A stretch of 64,000 bases of DNA from Paenibacillus tianjinensis (GCF_017086365.1 NZ_CP070969.1:5353501-5417500), one strand, 5' to 3'. Shown: positions 52,851 through 61,197, numbered from the stretch's first letter. Notes: a model not told the origin generated them from the sequence alone. Numbers and translations are program-made.

Positions 52851-53873
52851 CTAGAACAACGCGTAATCATCGTTTATTTTGCGGATAATGTAGTTCACCG
52901 TCATGATCAGAATGAAGCCGAACAGCGATTGATACAGGCCTGCCGCTGTCGCCATTCCGATGTCAAAAGTAACCTTGAGCGAACGGAACACATACGTATC
53001 CAGAATATCCGTCGTATTGTACAGCACCCCGTTGTTGCCGATCAGCTGGTAAAAGAGGTCGAATTGCCCCTTCATAATACTTCCGAGCGAGAACAGCAGC
53101 AGCACGACAAAGGTAGATTTCAGCATCGGCACCGTGATGTACCAGATCCGCTGAAAGATATGCGCACCATCGATTTTGGCCGCCTCGTAATACTCATCAC
53201 TGATTCCTGTGATAGCGGCCAGATAAATGACCATGCTGTAGCCGAGATTTTTCCAGAGGTAAAAAAGTATGATCAGGAATACCCACACCACCGGCTTATT
53301 GTAGACATCGACCGGACCTGCGCCGAACCGGGCCAGCAGCGTATTTAAGAAACCGCTATCATAATTGAACACGTTGTAGACGATAACGCTCAGAATTACG
53401 AAGGAGACGAAGTACGGCAGGAACATAATGGACTGCGTAAGCTTTTTGAACCATTTCACCCGCAGCTCACTGAGCAGAATCGCACAAACGATCGCCAGCA
53501 CGTTCCCCAGTACAATAAAAGCCAGATTATAACCGATTGTATTGAGGGTAAGCTTCACCAAAGTGCCGGATTTCCAGAGAAACTCAAAATTTTTGAGCCC
53601 GACGAACGGTGCACTGAACAATCCAGAATTGAAGTCAAACTGTGTAAAAGCATAATACACACCCACCATTGGAAAATACGAATTCACCAGGAAGAACAAC
53701 AGTGCCGGAAGCAGCATCAGAAAAAGAACCCGGTTATGGATCAGCTCATGGAGGAATCCCTTCCTCTTCTTTTTTACCGTGCCTGACCCTAGTGGTGATG
53801 CTGCCGGGCCGCCTCCTTTTAAGGGAAGCTCTATCGCGAGCGGTGTTCCGGTCTTGCGTTTGCGCTGTCTCAA
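52851..53873 (-). CDS. LplB-type ABC permease
   Basis: The 340-residue permease has six helices (first: VLFLMLLPALLFFLVNSYFPMVGVYYAF) and the EAA loop YEAAKIDGAHIFQRIWYITVPMLKSTFVVLLLFSLG. The N-terminus is basic and Gly/Pro-rich. The frame opens at GTG 53882, but TTG 53873 is better spaced from AGGAGA. It is the first gene of the importer operon, with a TGTTCAC box about 100 bp upstream. Confidence 0.9.
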   Translation of the reverse strand: MRQRKRKTGTPLAIELPLKGGGPAASPLGSGTVKKKRKGFLHELIHNRVLFLMLLPALLFFLVNSYFPMVGVYYAFTQFDFNSGLFSAPFVGLKNFEFLWKSGTLVKLTLNTIGYNLAFIVLGNVLAIVCAILLSELRVKWFKKLTQSIMFLPYFVSFVILSVIVYNVFNYDSGFLNTLLARFGAGPVDVYNKPVVWVFLIILFYLWKNLGYSMVIYLAAITGISDEYYEAAKIDGAHIFQRIWYITVPMLKSTFVVLLLFSLGSIMKGQFDLFYQLIGNNGVLYNTTDILDTYVFRSLKVTFDIGMATAAGLYQSLFGFILIMTVNYIIRKINDDYALF

Positions 53874-53909
53874 AGCCCTCACTCTCCTATGCCTGTATAT
53901 GAACCAAGT

Positions 53910-53990
53910 ATAGAAAAGCCGCGTCCGGCCGAACAGTGGACCTTCAGGGTATTCCTGTATTATGTTGAGCAGCGGGGAGTGAACATTTTC
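53910..53990 (-). promoter_or_regulatory. Promoter region of the importer with TGTTCAC box
   Basis: Read on the minus strand, AATGTTCAC (box at 53985-53979) is followed after 14 bp by CATAAT (around 53964-53959), and CTGTTCGG occurs further downstream (about 53935). The box-to--10 spacing resembles the 12 bp seen upstream of the AraC-type gene at 47363-47389, so both may be driven by that regulator. Confidence 0.5.
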
Positions 53991-54042
53991 AACTTTTGTG
54001 AAGGAACGCAGGATAATGGTCTATTACTGCACGTCAAATAGC

Positions 54043-54077
54043 CCCGGCATCTCTTCCGCAGAAGAAAACACCGGGGT
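54043..54077 (-). terminator. Possible terminator near the end of the MATE gene
   Basis: CCCCGG and CCGGGG, with CTCTTC/GAAGAA inside, can form a hairpin 20 bp past the MATE stop on the minus strand. The U-tract is poor, so the call is weak. Confidence 0.4.
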
Positions 54078-54097
54078 GAATTTTCGGTTTTACTTAT

Positions 54098-55495
54098 TCA
54101 AAAAGAAGCCTCTGCCGCCTTGCACTGGACAGCCTGCTGGCCTCCATCCTGCGACTCTGCTGCATACAGCACCTTCCGCCCGCGCCAGCGCCGCAGCACC
54201 AGTAGCCCTCTCGCCGCTTCATCGGCGATCATGCAGCAGTAAATACCGACTAGCCCCCAGCCCCAGCTGATGCCGAGCAGGTAAGAGCCTCCGATCCCGA
54301 TCAGCGTCATGCTGATCAGCGAGATCGTCATCGTATAGCGGGTATCCCCGATAGCGTTAAGCGCATTTCCCATGGCCATGTTGAGCATTTTACAGGGCTG
54401 CAGCAGCAGGTTCAGTGCCAGCAGGGCCACGCCGATGGAGACAATTTCCCCGTCGACCGTAAACATGCCCAGCAGCGTCTTGCCAAAAGCGAACAGCAGC
54501 ACAACATTCGCACTGACAATAGCCAGCCCGATATACAGCGTCCGGTAGGCACTGCGGTAGACCTCTGACAGCTGGCGTGCACCGAACAAAGTCGCTATCC
54601 GGATCTGGCCTGCCATTGCTACCGCATAGCCCAGGGTGAAGCAGAAGGATTCCAGCGTATTCAGATACGTGCGTGCCGCCAGCTCTTTGGCCCCGAGCAT
54701 AGCCAGAAAGGAGTAAATCGCCAGCTGTGATACGACCCAAGCCGAGGAATTCAGCCCCAGCGGCCAGCTGATCTTCACAATCTCCCCGAACAGCTTCCGC
54801 TTGAAGGTAGCGAAGTCCCGCAGCCGGATTCTGCGTTCAAAGGCACCGCAGAACATCATCAGCAGTACTATCGCGCCAAGCCCTCTGCTGATTACATTGG
54901 AGATGGCGATTCCGCCAAGTCCCATCTGCGGCAGTCCGAACATGCCAAAGATAAAAATATAATTCAGAACAATGTGGATCACATTGACTGCAACCCCTGT
55001 ATACATCGGCCCCCGGGTATTGCCCGTGTTGCGGATAGCCGAGCCCAGGGAAGCAGTCAGTCCTATCAGAAACAATCCGCCGCCGACATAAGTCAGATAG
55101 ACATGGGCAAGCGGGATCAGTTCTCCGGAAATATTCAGCGCTCCGCCGACCGGATCGGCGAACAGGAACATAATGATGCTGACGAGAAGTCCCAGCACCG
55201 TACTTGCTGTAACTCCCATTATTGCTATTATGCGCGCATCCTCCTGCCGTCCTGATCCGAGCCGCTGGGCAATCAGAATGCCCGCCCCGCCGGCAAAGGT
55301 GGTGAACAATGTTGTCAGCGCCCCGAACAGCTGGTTCGATATCCCGACGACCGCCACTGCATCGTCCGAAATGCGGCTGACCATAATGGTATCCACGGTT
55401 CCCAGCAGCGTCTGCAGAAAAATTTCAATAAAGATCGGCCAGGCCAGCACCCAGAGCCCGACGTTTCCTGTCTTTAGTTTCACGTTGGGTTTCAC
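54098..55495 (-). CDS. MATE-family efflux transporter
   Basis: The 465-residue protein has twelve helices in two halves. Typical segments are WPIFIEIFLQTLLGTVDTIMVSRISDDAVAVVGISNQ, SLGSAIRNTGNTRGPM and SWPLGLNSSAWVVSQLAIYSFLAMLG. It exports cationic or drug-like compounds with a Na+ or H+ gradient. The start is GTG 55495 with GGGGGAG 8 nt upstream. It is divergent from the cupin-AraC regulator at 55659, which may control it. Confidence 0.92.
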   Translation of the reverse strand: MKPNVKLKTGNVGLWVLAWPIFIEIFLQTLLGTVDTIMVSRISDDAVAVVGISNQLFGALTTLFTTFAGGAGILIAQRLGSGRQEDARIIAIMGVTASTVLGLLVSIIMFLFADPVGGALNISGELIPLAHVYLTYVGGGLFLIGLTASLGSAIRNTGNTRGPMYTGVAVNVIHIVLNYIFIFGMFGLPQMGLGGIAISNVISRGLGAIVLLMMFCGAFERRIRLRDFATFKRKLFGEIVKISWPLGLNSSAWVVSQLAIYSFLAMLGAKELAARTYLNTLESFCFTLGYAVAMAGQIRIATLFGARQLSEVYRSAYRTLYIGLAIVSANVVLLFAFGKTLLGMFTVDGEIVSIGVALLALNLLLQPCKMLNMAMGNALNAIGDTRYTMTISLISMTLIGIGGSYLLGISWGWGLVGIYCCMIADEAARGLLVLRRWRGRKVLYAAESQDGGQQAVQCKAAEASF

Positions 55496-55658
55496 TAATC
55501 GAACTCCCCCTCATCCTGCTACACTCTTGGATAGTACCCTTGTAACCTGCCTGCAGATTACCTTGCTAGGAGTAAATTATAGGTGATATACTCGAGGAAA
55601 TGTAGCAAATTCCCAACCTAAACTTTCAATTTCTAAACCTGATCTACAGGAGGACACC

Positions 55659-56540
55659 ATGAGTCTGCTTCAATTTTCCAGCCCTCCGCTGCCCCATTAC
55701 ATTATTAGCGGAATTATGAATTATTCGCAGGGCTTCCGCCATGTGAACCGCCATAATATTAAGGTGTTCGACCTGCTGGTCGTCCGGGAGGGCTGCCTCT
55801 ATGTTGGCGAAGAGGACCGAACCTATGAAGTCAGAGCAGGAGAAGCGCTGATTCTCCGCCCGGACTGCCACCATTACGGCACCGCAGATTGCCGGGAGGA
55901 CGGCTCCCACTACTGGCTTCACTTTCAGACCCCGGGTCCGTGGTGTTCTGCAAGCTGTCATGCTGAAGCTCCCCGTGAACTGGATACCACGGAGGAGTCT
56001 GCCCATTACAACTTGTATAATGCCCGCACCTTCAGCTTCCGGCTGTCGCAGTATATGACGCTGCTGCAGCCGGCCAGGATGGAGGAGCTGCTCGCCCAGC
56101 TCGAGCTCCTCAAGGTTAACGCCCACCTGGATGGAATCCGCTTCAAGCAGCAGATGCTGTTCCAGGAGGTGCTGCTGCAGCTCTCCGCCTCCGTACACCG
56201 CGAACGGCCCGCGTCCCAATCGACCGCCTGTGCGGAGCAGGCGGCCTCCTTCCTCCGCGCCCATTACCGCGAGGAGATTACAACCGGCATGCTGGGCGAC
56301 TGCCTCAACTTCCATCCGGTCTACATCGCCCGCTGCATGAACCGGGAGTACGGCTGCTCACCGATGGAATACCTGCTCCGCTACCGGATCGAGCAGAGCA
56401 AGCTGCTGCTGATGCAGACCAGCTTCCCGATCGCCCGGATCGCCGAGGAGGTTGGCTTCAATCAGGCGCCGTATTTCAGCTCCAGCTTCATGAAGCTGGA
56501 AGGTATCTCTCCCCGGCAGTACCGTCAGCGCTTCTCTTGA
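55659..56540 (+). CDS. Cupin-AraC family transcriptional regulator
   Basis: The 293-residue protein has an N-terminal cupin-like sensor (VFDLLVVREGCLYVGEEDRTYEVRAGEALILRPDCHHYGTADCREDGSHYWLHF) and a C-terminal AraC HTH (TTGMLGDCLNFHPVYIARCMNREYGCSPMEYLLRYRIEQSKLLL; FPIARIAEEVGFNQAPYFSSSFMKLEGISPRQYRQRF). AGGAGG precedes ATG 55659. It is divergent from the MATE gene. Confidence 0.9.
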   Translation: MSLLQFSSPPLPHYIISGIMNYSQGFRHVNRHNIKVFDLLVVREGCLYVGEEDRTYEVRAGEALILRPDCHHYGTADCREDGSHYWLHFQTPGPWCSASCHAEAPRELDTTEESAHYNLYNARTFSFRLSQYMTLLQPARMEELLAQLELLKVNAHLDGIRFKQQMLFQEVLLQLSASVHRERPASQSTACAEQAASFLRAHYREEITTGMLGDCLNFHPVYIARCMNREYGCSPMEYLLRYRIEQSKLLLMQTSFPIARIAEEVGFNQAPYFSSSFMKLEGISPRQYRQRFS

Positions 56541-56574
56541 AGCACAGCTCTGCTCATCGGCCTGCCGCAGAGCA

Positions 56575-56621
56575 ACAGCCCCTGCATAACCGGGAGAGCT
56601 TCCCGGCTATACAGGGGCTGT
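56575..56621 (+). terminator. Terminator after the cupin-AraC gene
   Basis: Outer stem ACAGCCCCTG / CAGGGGCTGT and inner stem CCGGGA / TCCCGG, 35 bp past the stop. The tail is GTATTGT, weak in U, but the hairpin is strong. Confidence 0.7.
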
Positions 56622-56740
56622 GTATTGTGTACTCATAGGTGTTGTCTTGTTCGGCAGCATAGCTGCCCTGCTAACTGTGTTCCCCGGCAGCAGCGGGTGA
56701 TGAACACTCCTCCGCAGCAGGCAAGTACCTGCTCCCCGGC

Positions 56741-57301
56741 TCAGCCTTTTACAACGGCGTTCTTCTCTTTATACTGCTCCAGGGTTATAACTTCACCAAA
56801 AATCCCGATATCACGCAGTCCGGACAAATGCATCTCCTCATCCTTGGATGCGCAGCAGTCGCTGATGCAGACTACCTTATACGTGTGGTACATCGCATCG
56901 GATGCCGTAGACCGGACACAGACATTGGTCCACACACCGGTGACCGCAACCGTATCGATCCCTTCTTCGCGGAGGAACAGGTCCATATCCGTATAGCTGA
57001 ACGCGCTGTGGCGTCTCTTTTGCACCACGTAATCGCCTTTTGACTCATCGGGCCTAAGCTTGTCGATGAAATCCGAACCCCAGCTGCCTTTGATCGCATG
57101 GACCGGCCGGACCCGGAAGTCGGCATCGTTCTTCCGGTGCGCTTCCTGTACGAAGATAACCTGAATCTCATTCTCATGGCTGAATTCAATCAACTCCTGC
57201 AGCGCCGGCACGATTCCCGCACCGTTTGGACAGGTCAGCGCCCCATCCGGATGAATAAAGTCATTCAACATATCTATAATTACTACAGCCTGTTTGCCCA
57301 T
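56741..57301 (-). CDS. Isochorismatase-family cysteine hydrolase
   Basis: The 186-residue amidohydrolase has the family catalytic set: Asp10 in VVIIDMLNDF, a Lys in the DYVVQKRRHSAF region, and the nucleophile Cys in TGVWTNVCVRSTA. Relatives include nicotinamidase, N-carbamoylsarcosine hydrolase, biuret hydrolase and ureidoacrylate hydrolase RutB. Placement about 290 bp downstream of the allantoinase-type gene on the same strand suggests it hydrolyses the ureido (carbamoyl) product of ring opening. ATG 57301 has AGGGAAG upstream and is preferred to GTG 57310. Confidence 0.87.
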   Translation of the reverse strand: MGKQAVVIIDMLNDFIHPDGALTCPNGAGIVPALQELIEFSHENEIQVIFVQEAHRKNDADFRVRPVHAIKGSWGSDFIDKLRPDESKGDYVVQKRRHSAFSYTDMDLFLREEGIDTVAVTGVWTNVCVRSTASDAMYHTYKVVCISDCCASKDEEMHLSGLRDIGIFGEVITLEQYKEKNAVVKG

Positions 57302-57460
57302 GCCTTTCACTTCCCTCTCGGTATGTTGTTATATATAAGTGAACTTTAGATTTACCAGACCGGCTCAGAACGCGGGCTGCGGGGAATGTTTGGACTTCCG
57401 GCCGCTGTTAGGTTTGAATTTCCTGAATTTGACCGCTATTTGCGGTAGAAAATCAATCCT

Positions 57461-57514
57461 TGCCTATGCTTTCGAAGTGAGCTTTCCTGCGGAAAGCTTT
57501 TAGGCGGACGCTAA
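57461..57514 (+). repeat. Dispersed leader repeat, copy D (no gene attached)
   Basis: Reads GCCTATGCTTTCGAAGTG, then AGCTTTCC-TGC-GGAAAGCT, then TTTAGGCGG. Compared with copy A (AGTTTTGC-TCC-GCAAAACT) both arms differ but still pair, i.e. compensatory changes. TTTAGGCGG replaces TTTAGGAGG and no coding sequence follows on the plus strand. Confidence 0.7.
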
Positions 57515-57590
57515 CGCTCCTACAGTTCCAAACTTCCCCTCCGTCGCTCCTTACCTTTTTTCTCAAATTTCAAGTTCAATCTATATATTT

Positions 57591-59006
57591 TTAATATTTC
57601 AGCAGGCGCGGAAGCTCGCTGATCGTCTGGCGTTTTACATATTCGCCGTAGCCTGGTTTGCCGACCACACCCAACGCATCATCGTACACTAGAGTGCCGC
57701 GGACAATGGTTTTATCAACCTTGCCTTTAAGCTTCATACCGTGGAACGGAGTGTACTTCGGTTTGCAATGCATCTGGTCTTTGTCGATCGTCCATTCCTT
57801 CTCCAGGTCCACAATCGTGAAGTCGGCATCGGTACCAATCTCCAGCGCGCCTTTCTTCGGATACAGCCCGTAATGGATAGCCGGATTGGTGCACAGCAGC
57901 TCTACCAGCCGGGAGAGGCTCAGTCTGCCTTTGTTATAGCCTTCGCTGATCATAATCGGCACTAGCGTTTCTACACCCGGGATCCCCGGAAAAGAAGTCC
58001 AGACATCCATACCCGGCGCATCCTTCTCTGTTGCAATTTCATAGGGCGCATGGTCGGTAGCCATGAAGTCAATTGTTCCGTCTGCCAGCCCCTGCCAAAG
58101 TGCTTCATTATCTTTTGCAGTACGCAGCGGCGGCGCAATCTTGGCGAACGTACCGAACTCGGTCATCGCATCTACCGCATTCAGCGTCAGGTAATGCGGA
58201 CAGGATTCTGCGGTCACCTTGGTTCCTTTCAGCTTTGCTTCACGGATTAGCTCGTTGCCTGCCCCCGTGCTCATATGCACGATATGCAGCCGGGCACCCG
58301 TCTCTTCGGCGAAGCTAATCCCGAGCTGGATAGCTGCCTTTTCTGCGAGCGCCATACGCGCCTCTGCCCAGGCTGGATAATCAAGGCGGCCCTCACTTTT
58401 CAGCTTACTCGTAAAGTAATCGCAGATAGCATAGTTTTCAGCGTGAATTCCAATTGGCAGCCCCGTAGGGGATACGGCGGCAAACGCCTCCAGCATTTCC
58501 GGATCGGTTACCCGCGGATAAGATGGCACAGATGGAGTCATGTACACTTTAAAGGCCACTACGCCGTTAGCCACCTGCTCACTGATAATCTCCGGCAGCA
58601 CGTTGTTGCGTACATCTTCGCCGGTAATGCCGCCCCACATCGCGTAATCGACAATCCCTTTGCCTTCTAATGCATTCAGCTTGTTGAACAGATTATCGGC
58701 AGAACGGACCGACGGCACGCTGCAGCATGGCATGTCGACAATCATCGTTACCCCGCCGGCTGCGGCGCTGCCTGTTCCGGTTACGAAATCCTCGCGGTGT
58801 GTAAACCCCGGATCATTAAAATGGGTATGCGAATCAATTACGCCCGGCAGCACCAGCTTGCCCTCAGCATCAATGATCTCATCGACTTCAGCCTCAATAT
58901 CCTTCGCGAACCCGACAATCACACCTTTGTTAACCAGAATGTCAGTCAGCACCTGTCTGTCGCCTTGCGGAATGTTGGCATTTTTAATGATCAGTTCATA
59001 ACTCAT
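57591..59006 (-). CDS. Allantoinase/dihydropyrimidinase-type cyclic amidohydrolase
   Basis: The 471-residue enzyme has all the metal ligands of the allantoinase/hydantoinase/dihydroorotase group: HxH in VIDSHTHFNDPGF (His60, His62), carboxylated Lys153 in VAFKVYM, His188 in GIHAEN, His244 in HIVHMS and Asp318 in FMATDHAPY. FNDPG with HREDF and the length favour allantoinase. It hydrolyses a cyclic ureide ring. ATG 59006 has GAGGTG 7 nt upstream. Its leader carries a purine-type aptamer and terminator (59053-59214), so it is switched on by a purine-like ligand. It lies 10 kb from the BMC operon and shares its hydrolase theme. Confidence 0.9.
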   Translation of the reverse strand: MSYELIIKNANIPQGDRQVLTDILVNKGVIVGFAKDIEAEVDEIIDAEGKLVLPGVIDSHTHFNDPGFTHREDFVTGTGSAAAGGVTMIVDMPCCSVPSVRSADNLFNKLNALEGKGIVDYAMWGGITGEDVRNNVLPEIISEQVANGVVAFKVYMTPSVPSYPRVTDPEMLEAFAAVSPTGLPIGIHAENYAICDYFTSKLKSEGRLDYPAWAEARMALAEKAAIQLGISFAEETGARLHIVHMSTGAGNELIREAKLKGTKVTAESCPHYLTLNAVDAMTEFGTFAKIAPPLRTAKDNEALWQGLADGTIDFMATDHAPYEIATEKDAPGMDVWTSFPGIPGVETLVPIMISEGYNKGRLSLSRLVELLCTNPAIHYGLYPKKGALEIGTDADFTIVDLEKEWTIDKDQMHCKPKYTPFHGMKLKGKVDKTIVRGTLVYDDALGVVGKPGYGEYVKRQTISELPRLLKY

Positions 59007-59052
59007 GAATACACACCTCTTCTTTAGGTTTTGGGGTTAGTTGGCGCACAAC

Positions 59053-59214
59053 AAAAAAGCCCCGGCTCACAAAAGGTACAAGCAGAACGTATTCCTCACC
59101 CGGTATATACCGCGCGAAGAACAACAATTCTTAGCCTATACCTCTTGTAGCCTGGGGCAATTTACGGTCGCCTGGTCGAAACGCTCAAACCGGATTATTG
59201 AGCTTATACAAGAG
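59053..59214 (-). promoter_or_regulatory. Variant purine riboswitch with terminator expression platform
   Basis: Aptamer on the minus strand, 59214-59142: P1 CUCUUGUA/UACAAGAG (perfect 8 bp), P2 GCUCAA/UUGAGC with loop UAAUCCGGU, J2/3 GUUUCGACCA, P3 GGCGA/UUGCC with loop CCGUAAA, J3/1 CCAGGC. This is the purine-riboswitch three-way junction; loop 2 GG can pair with loop 3 CC. Two pocket regions differ from the guanine/adenine consensus: CUACC is CGACC, and the J3/1 segment normally reading GACU is longer and changed. The aptamer's 3' side (59158-59140) pairs with 59077-59059 before U6 at 59058-59053, so ligand binding should block termination (ON switch). Confidence 0.82.
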
Positions 59215-59654
59215 CATATTCTGTTAATCCATCCTACAAGGAAGTTTTTCAATTCATTGTTACGTTTAGTAACATGGATAATTCAAAATCCTTCCTCAAT
59301 TACCTATATCATACCATTGGCAACTCTTTCGTCAAGATAACAAACCCGTTTGTCATTGAATCGGCAAAATATATGTTATGTTTATTAACACAATAAAGAA
59401 CTGGATGATACCCCATAACCACGATTCCATTCCTGTTTGCCCGTTATTCTTCCTATTACCTCTCCCTGCAAAGCTCACACAATCCCAGACACAGCAAAGG
59501 ATTTCATCCCCCCGCTCTTTCGCTGCTATTAATCCGTTCATAAATCCGGACTGATCCGTTACATTTAACTGCAGGAATTTCAGCAAACCCTTTTTATGGA
59601 TATCAACGACATTCCTCACAGCTGAAATTACGAGCGACACTTTCATGCCAGAAT
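59215..59654. other. Region upstream of the riboswitch, no firm gene
   Basis: This AT-rich stretch must hold the promoter for the riboswitch-controlled gene on the minus strand. A 97-codon minus-strand frame (59646-59353) follows the MerR gene but has no clear ribosome binding site and resembles no family I know, so it is not called. Confidence 0.4.
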
Positions 59655-60035
59655 TTATTTGCTCTCCGCTTTAGCCTGTTCTTCAAGGGAAGAGAAATAA
59701 GCGATTTTATGCTCCACTTTTTGCGCAAAGGTCTGAAAAAATTTAATCTTCTCATCAATATGCAACTTATGCTCCTCCAATAATCTGCGCTGCTCGGGAA
59801 GTGAACTGTACCCTTCCTTGGATAGCGAGATAAACTGCTTGATATCAGCGATCGGCATTCCGGTGTCCTTCAGGCAGCAGATTAACGAAATCAGCTCCAG
59901 ATCCTCATCGTGGAAACAGCGGTTTCCATTCTCATCCCTGGCCACAACGGGCAGCACACCCTCTTTTTCATAATAACGCAGCGTATATTGGCTCAATCCG
60001 CTTTTTTGTGATATGGTTTTGATGCTGTATCCCAT
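59655..60035 (-). CDS. MerR-family transcriptional regulator
   Basis: The 126-residue protein has the MerR HTH (GYSIKTISQKSGLSQYTLRYYEKEGVLPVVARDENGNRCFHDEDLELISLICCLKDTGMPIADIKQFI) and a short dimerisation coiled coil (LLEEHKLHIDEKIKFFQTFAQKVEHKIAYF). There is no C-terminal metal-binding Cys motif, so it belongs to the AdhR/YraB-like group that senses aldehydes or redox stress. It is divergent from an aldo/keto reductase gene whose promoter has the 19-bp MerR spacer. Confidence 0.92.
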   Translation of the reverse strand: MGYSIKTISQKSGLSQYTLRYYEKEGVLPVVARDENGNRCFHDEDLELISLICCLKDTGMPIADIKQFISLSKEGYSSLPEQRRLLEEHKLHIDEKIKFFQTFAQKVEHKIAYFSSLEEQAKAESK

Positions 60036-60122
60036 GATATTAGCTCCCTTCTGCCGTAAGGCTACGGCTCCATCTCTACGTTAACACCATTTCGAGTCTA
60101 TTAAAAGCGCTTTAGAAATCTA

Positions 60123-60153
60123 TTGACTTACAGTTAACTCTAAGGTCTACACT
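60123..60153 (+). promoter_or_regulatory. MerR-type promoter of the aldo/keto reductase gene
   Basis: TTGACT (-35, 60123-60128) and TACACT (-10, 60148-60153) are separated by 19 bp, the over-long spacer typical of MerR activation. The spacer holds the near-perfect palindrome CTTACAGTT-AACTCTAAG (one mismatch). Confidence 0.85.
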
Positions 60154-60188
60154 TTACTAGGAACACTACATTAAGGAGTGAATGCAGA

Positions 60189-61109
60189 GTGGTAAAAAAA
60201 ATTAAAGCAGGCAGCGGCCAGCTTGAGGTTGCTCAGATTTCTTTAGGATGTATGCGTATTGCCGATCTTTCTCCGCAGGAAGCGGATGTGCATATTCACA
60301 GTGCCCTAGAGGCGGGAATAGACTTTTTTGATCATGCGGACATTTATGCTGGCGGTAAAGCTGAAGAGGTATTCGGCGAGGTAGTGGCTGCCAGCCCAGG
60401 CATGCGTGAGCAGCTGATGATTCAGACCAAATGCGGAATCCGCAACGGCTTCTTCGACTTTTCCAAGGAGCATATTGTGAACTCGGTCGAGAATAGCCTG
60501 AAGCGCCTGAAGACCGATTATGTGGATGTCCTGCTGCTGCACCGTCCCGACACCCTGATGGAGCCTGAGGAAGTGGCTGAAGCCTTTGATTATCTGGAGC
60601 AAAAAGGCATGGTCAAGCATTTCGGGGTCAGTAACCTGAACCCGCTGCAGATCGAGCTGCTCAAAAAAAACGTCAAACAGCCCCTGCTCTTCAACCAGCT
60701 GCAGCTTAGCATTATGGTCTCTGGCATGATTGATGCCGGCTTCAATGTGAACATGACCAACTCCGCTTCGGTCGTACATGATGGAGGCATTCTGGAATAC
60801 AGCCGACTGCATGATATGACGATTCAGCCTTGGTCCCCGTTCCAATACGGCTTCTTTGAAGGCGTATTCCTGGGCAATGAGAAGTTCCCTGAGCTTAATG
60901 AAGTTATCGGCAAACTGGCCGCTGAAAAAGAAGTCGCCGACACCACTATCGCCATCGCCTGGCTGCTCAGACATCCGGCGAACATGCAGCCGATCGTGGG
61001 CACAACTAATACCAAGCGTCTGCTCGACATCGCCAAGGCTTCAGATATTACGCTGACCCGCCAGGAATGGTATGAAATTTACCGTGCAGCTGGCAACAAA
61101 CTCCCTTAA
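60189..61109 (+). CDS. Aldo/keto reductase
   Basis: The 306-residue NADPH-dependent oxidoreductase of the YdhF type reads QISLGCMRIADL, ALEAGIDFFDHADIYAGGKAEEVFGE (catalytic Asp and Tyr), IQTKCGI (Lys), VDVLLLHRPD (His) and PIVGTTNTKRL. It reduces aldehydes or ketones. The start is GTG 60189 with AAGGAGTG upstream. It is driven by the MerR-type promoter at 60123. Confidence 0.92.
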   Translation: MVKKIKAGSGQLEVAQISLGCMRIADLSPQEADVHIHSALEAGIDFFDHADIYAGGKAEEVFGEVVAASPGMREQLMIQTKCGIRNGFFDFSKEHIVNSVENSLKRLKTDYVDVLLLHRPDTLMEPEEVAEAFDYLEQKGMVKHFGVSNLNPLQIELLKKNVKQPLLFNQLQLSIMVSGMIDAGFNVNMTNSASVVHDGGILEYSRLHDMTIQPWSPFQYGFFEGVFLGNEKFPELNEVIGKLAAEKEVADTTIAIAWLLRHPANMQPIVGTTNTKRLLDIAKASDITLTRQEWYEIYRAAGNKLP

Positions 61110-61158
61110 GCAGCCACAGCCGTACTAGACGAGGACAGTCAAACGTATAGTTAATATT

Positions 61159-61197
61159 AGAGTACTCTATAAGCCATTACGGCCTAAGGAGTACTCT
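61159..61197 (+). terminator. Hairpin terminator after the aldo/keto reductase gene
   Basis: AGAGTACTC pairs with GAGTACTCT, with TAAGCC/GGCCTA inside. TTTG follows; the U-tract is short. Confidence 0.6.

Noticed and set aside
52422..53348. 308-codon plus-strand frame opposite the two permease genes
   Set aside because: It spans the junction of two well-supported permease genes on the other strand and shows an Arg/Gln/Glu-rich antisense composition.
59353..59646. 97-codon minus-strand frame between the riboswitch and the merR gene
   Set aside because: No clear ribosome binding site and no recognisable family; it lies where the riboswitch promoter is expected. Left uncalled, though a small gene is not excluded.
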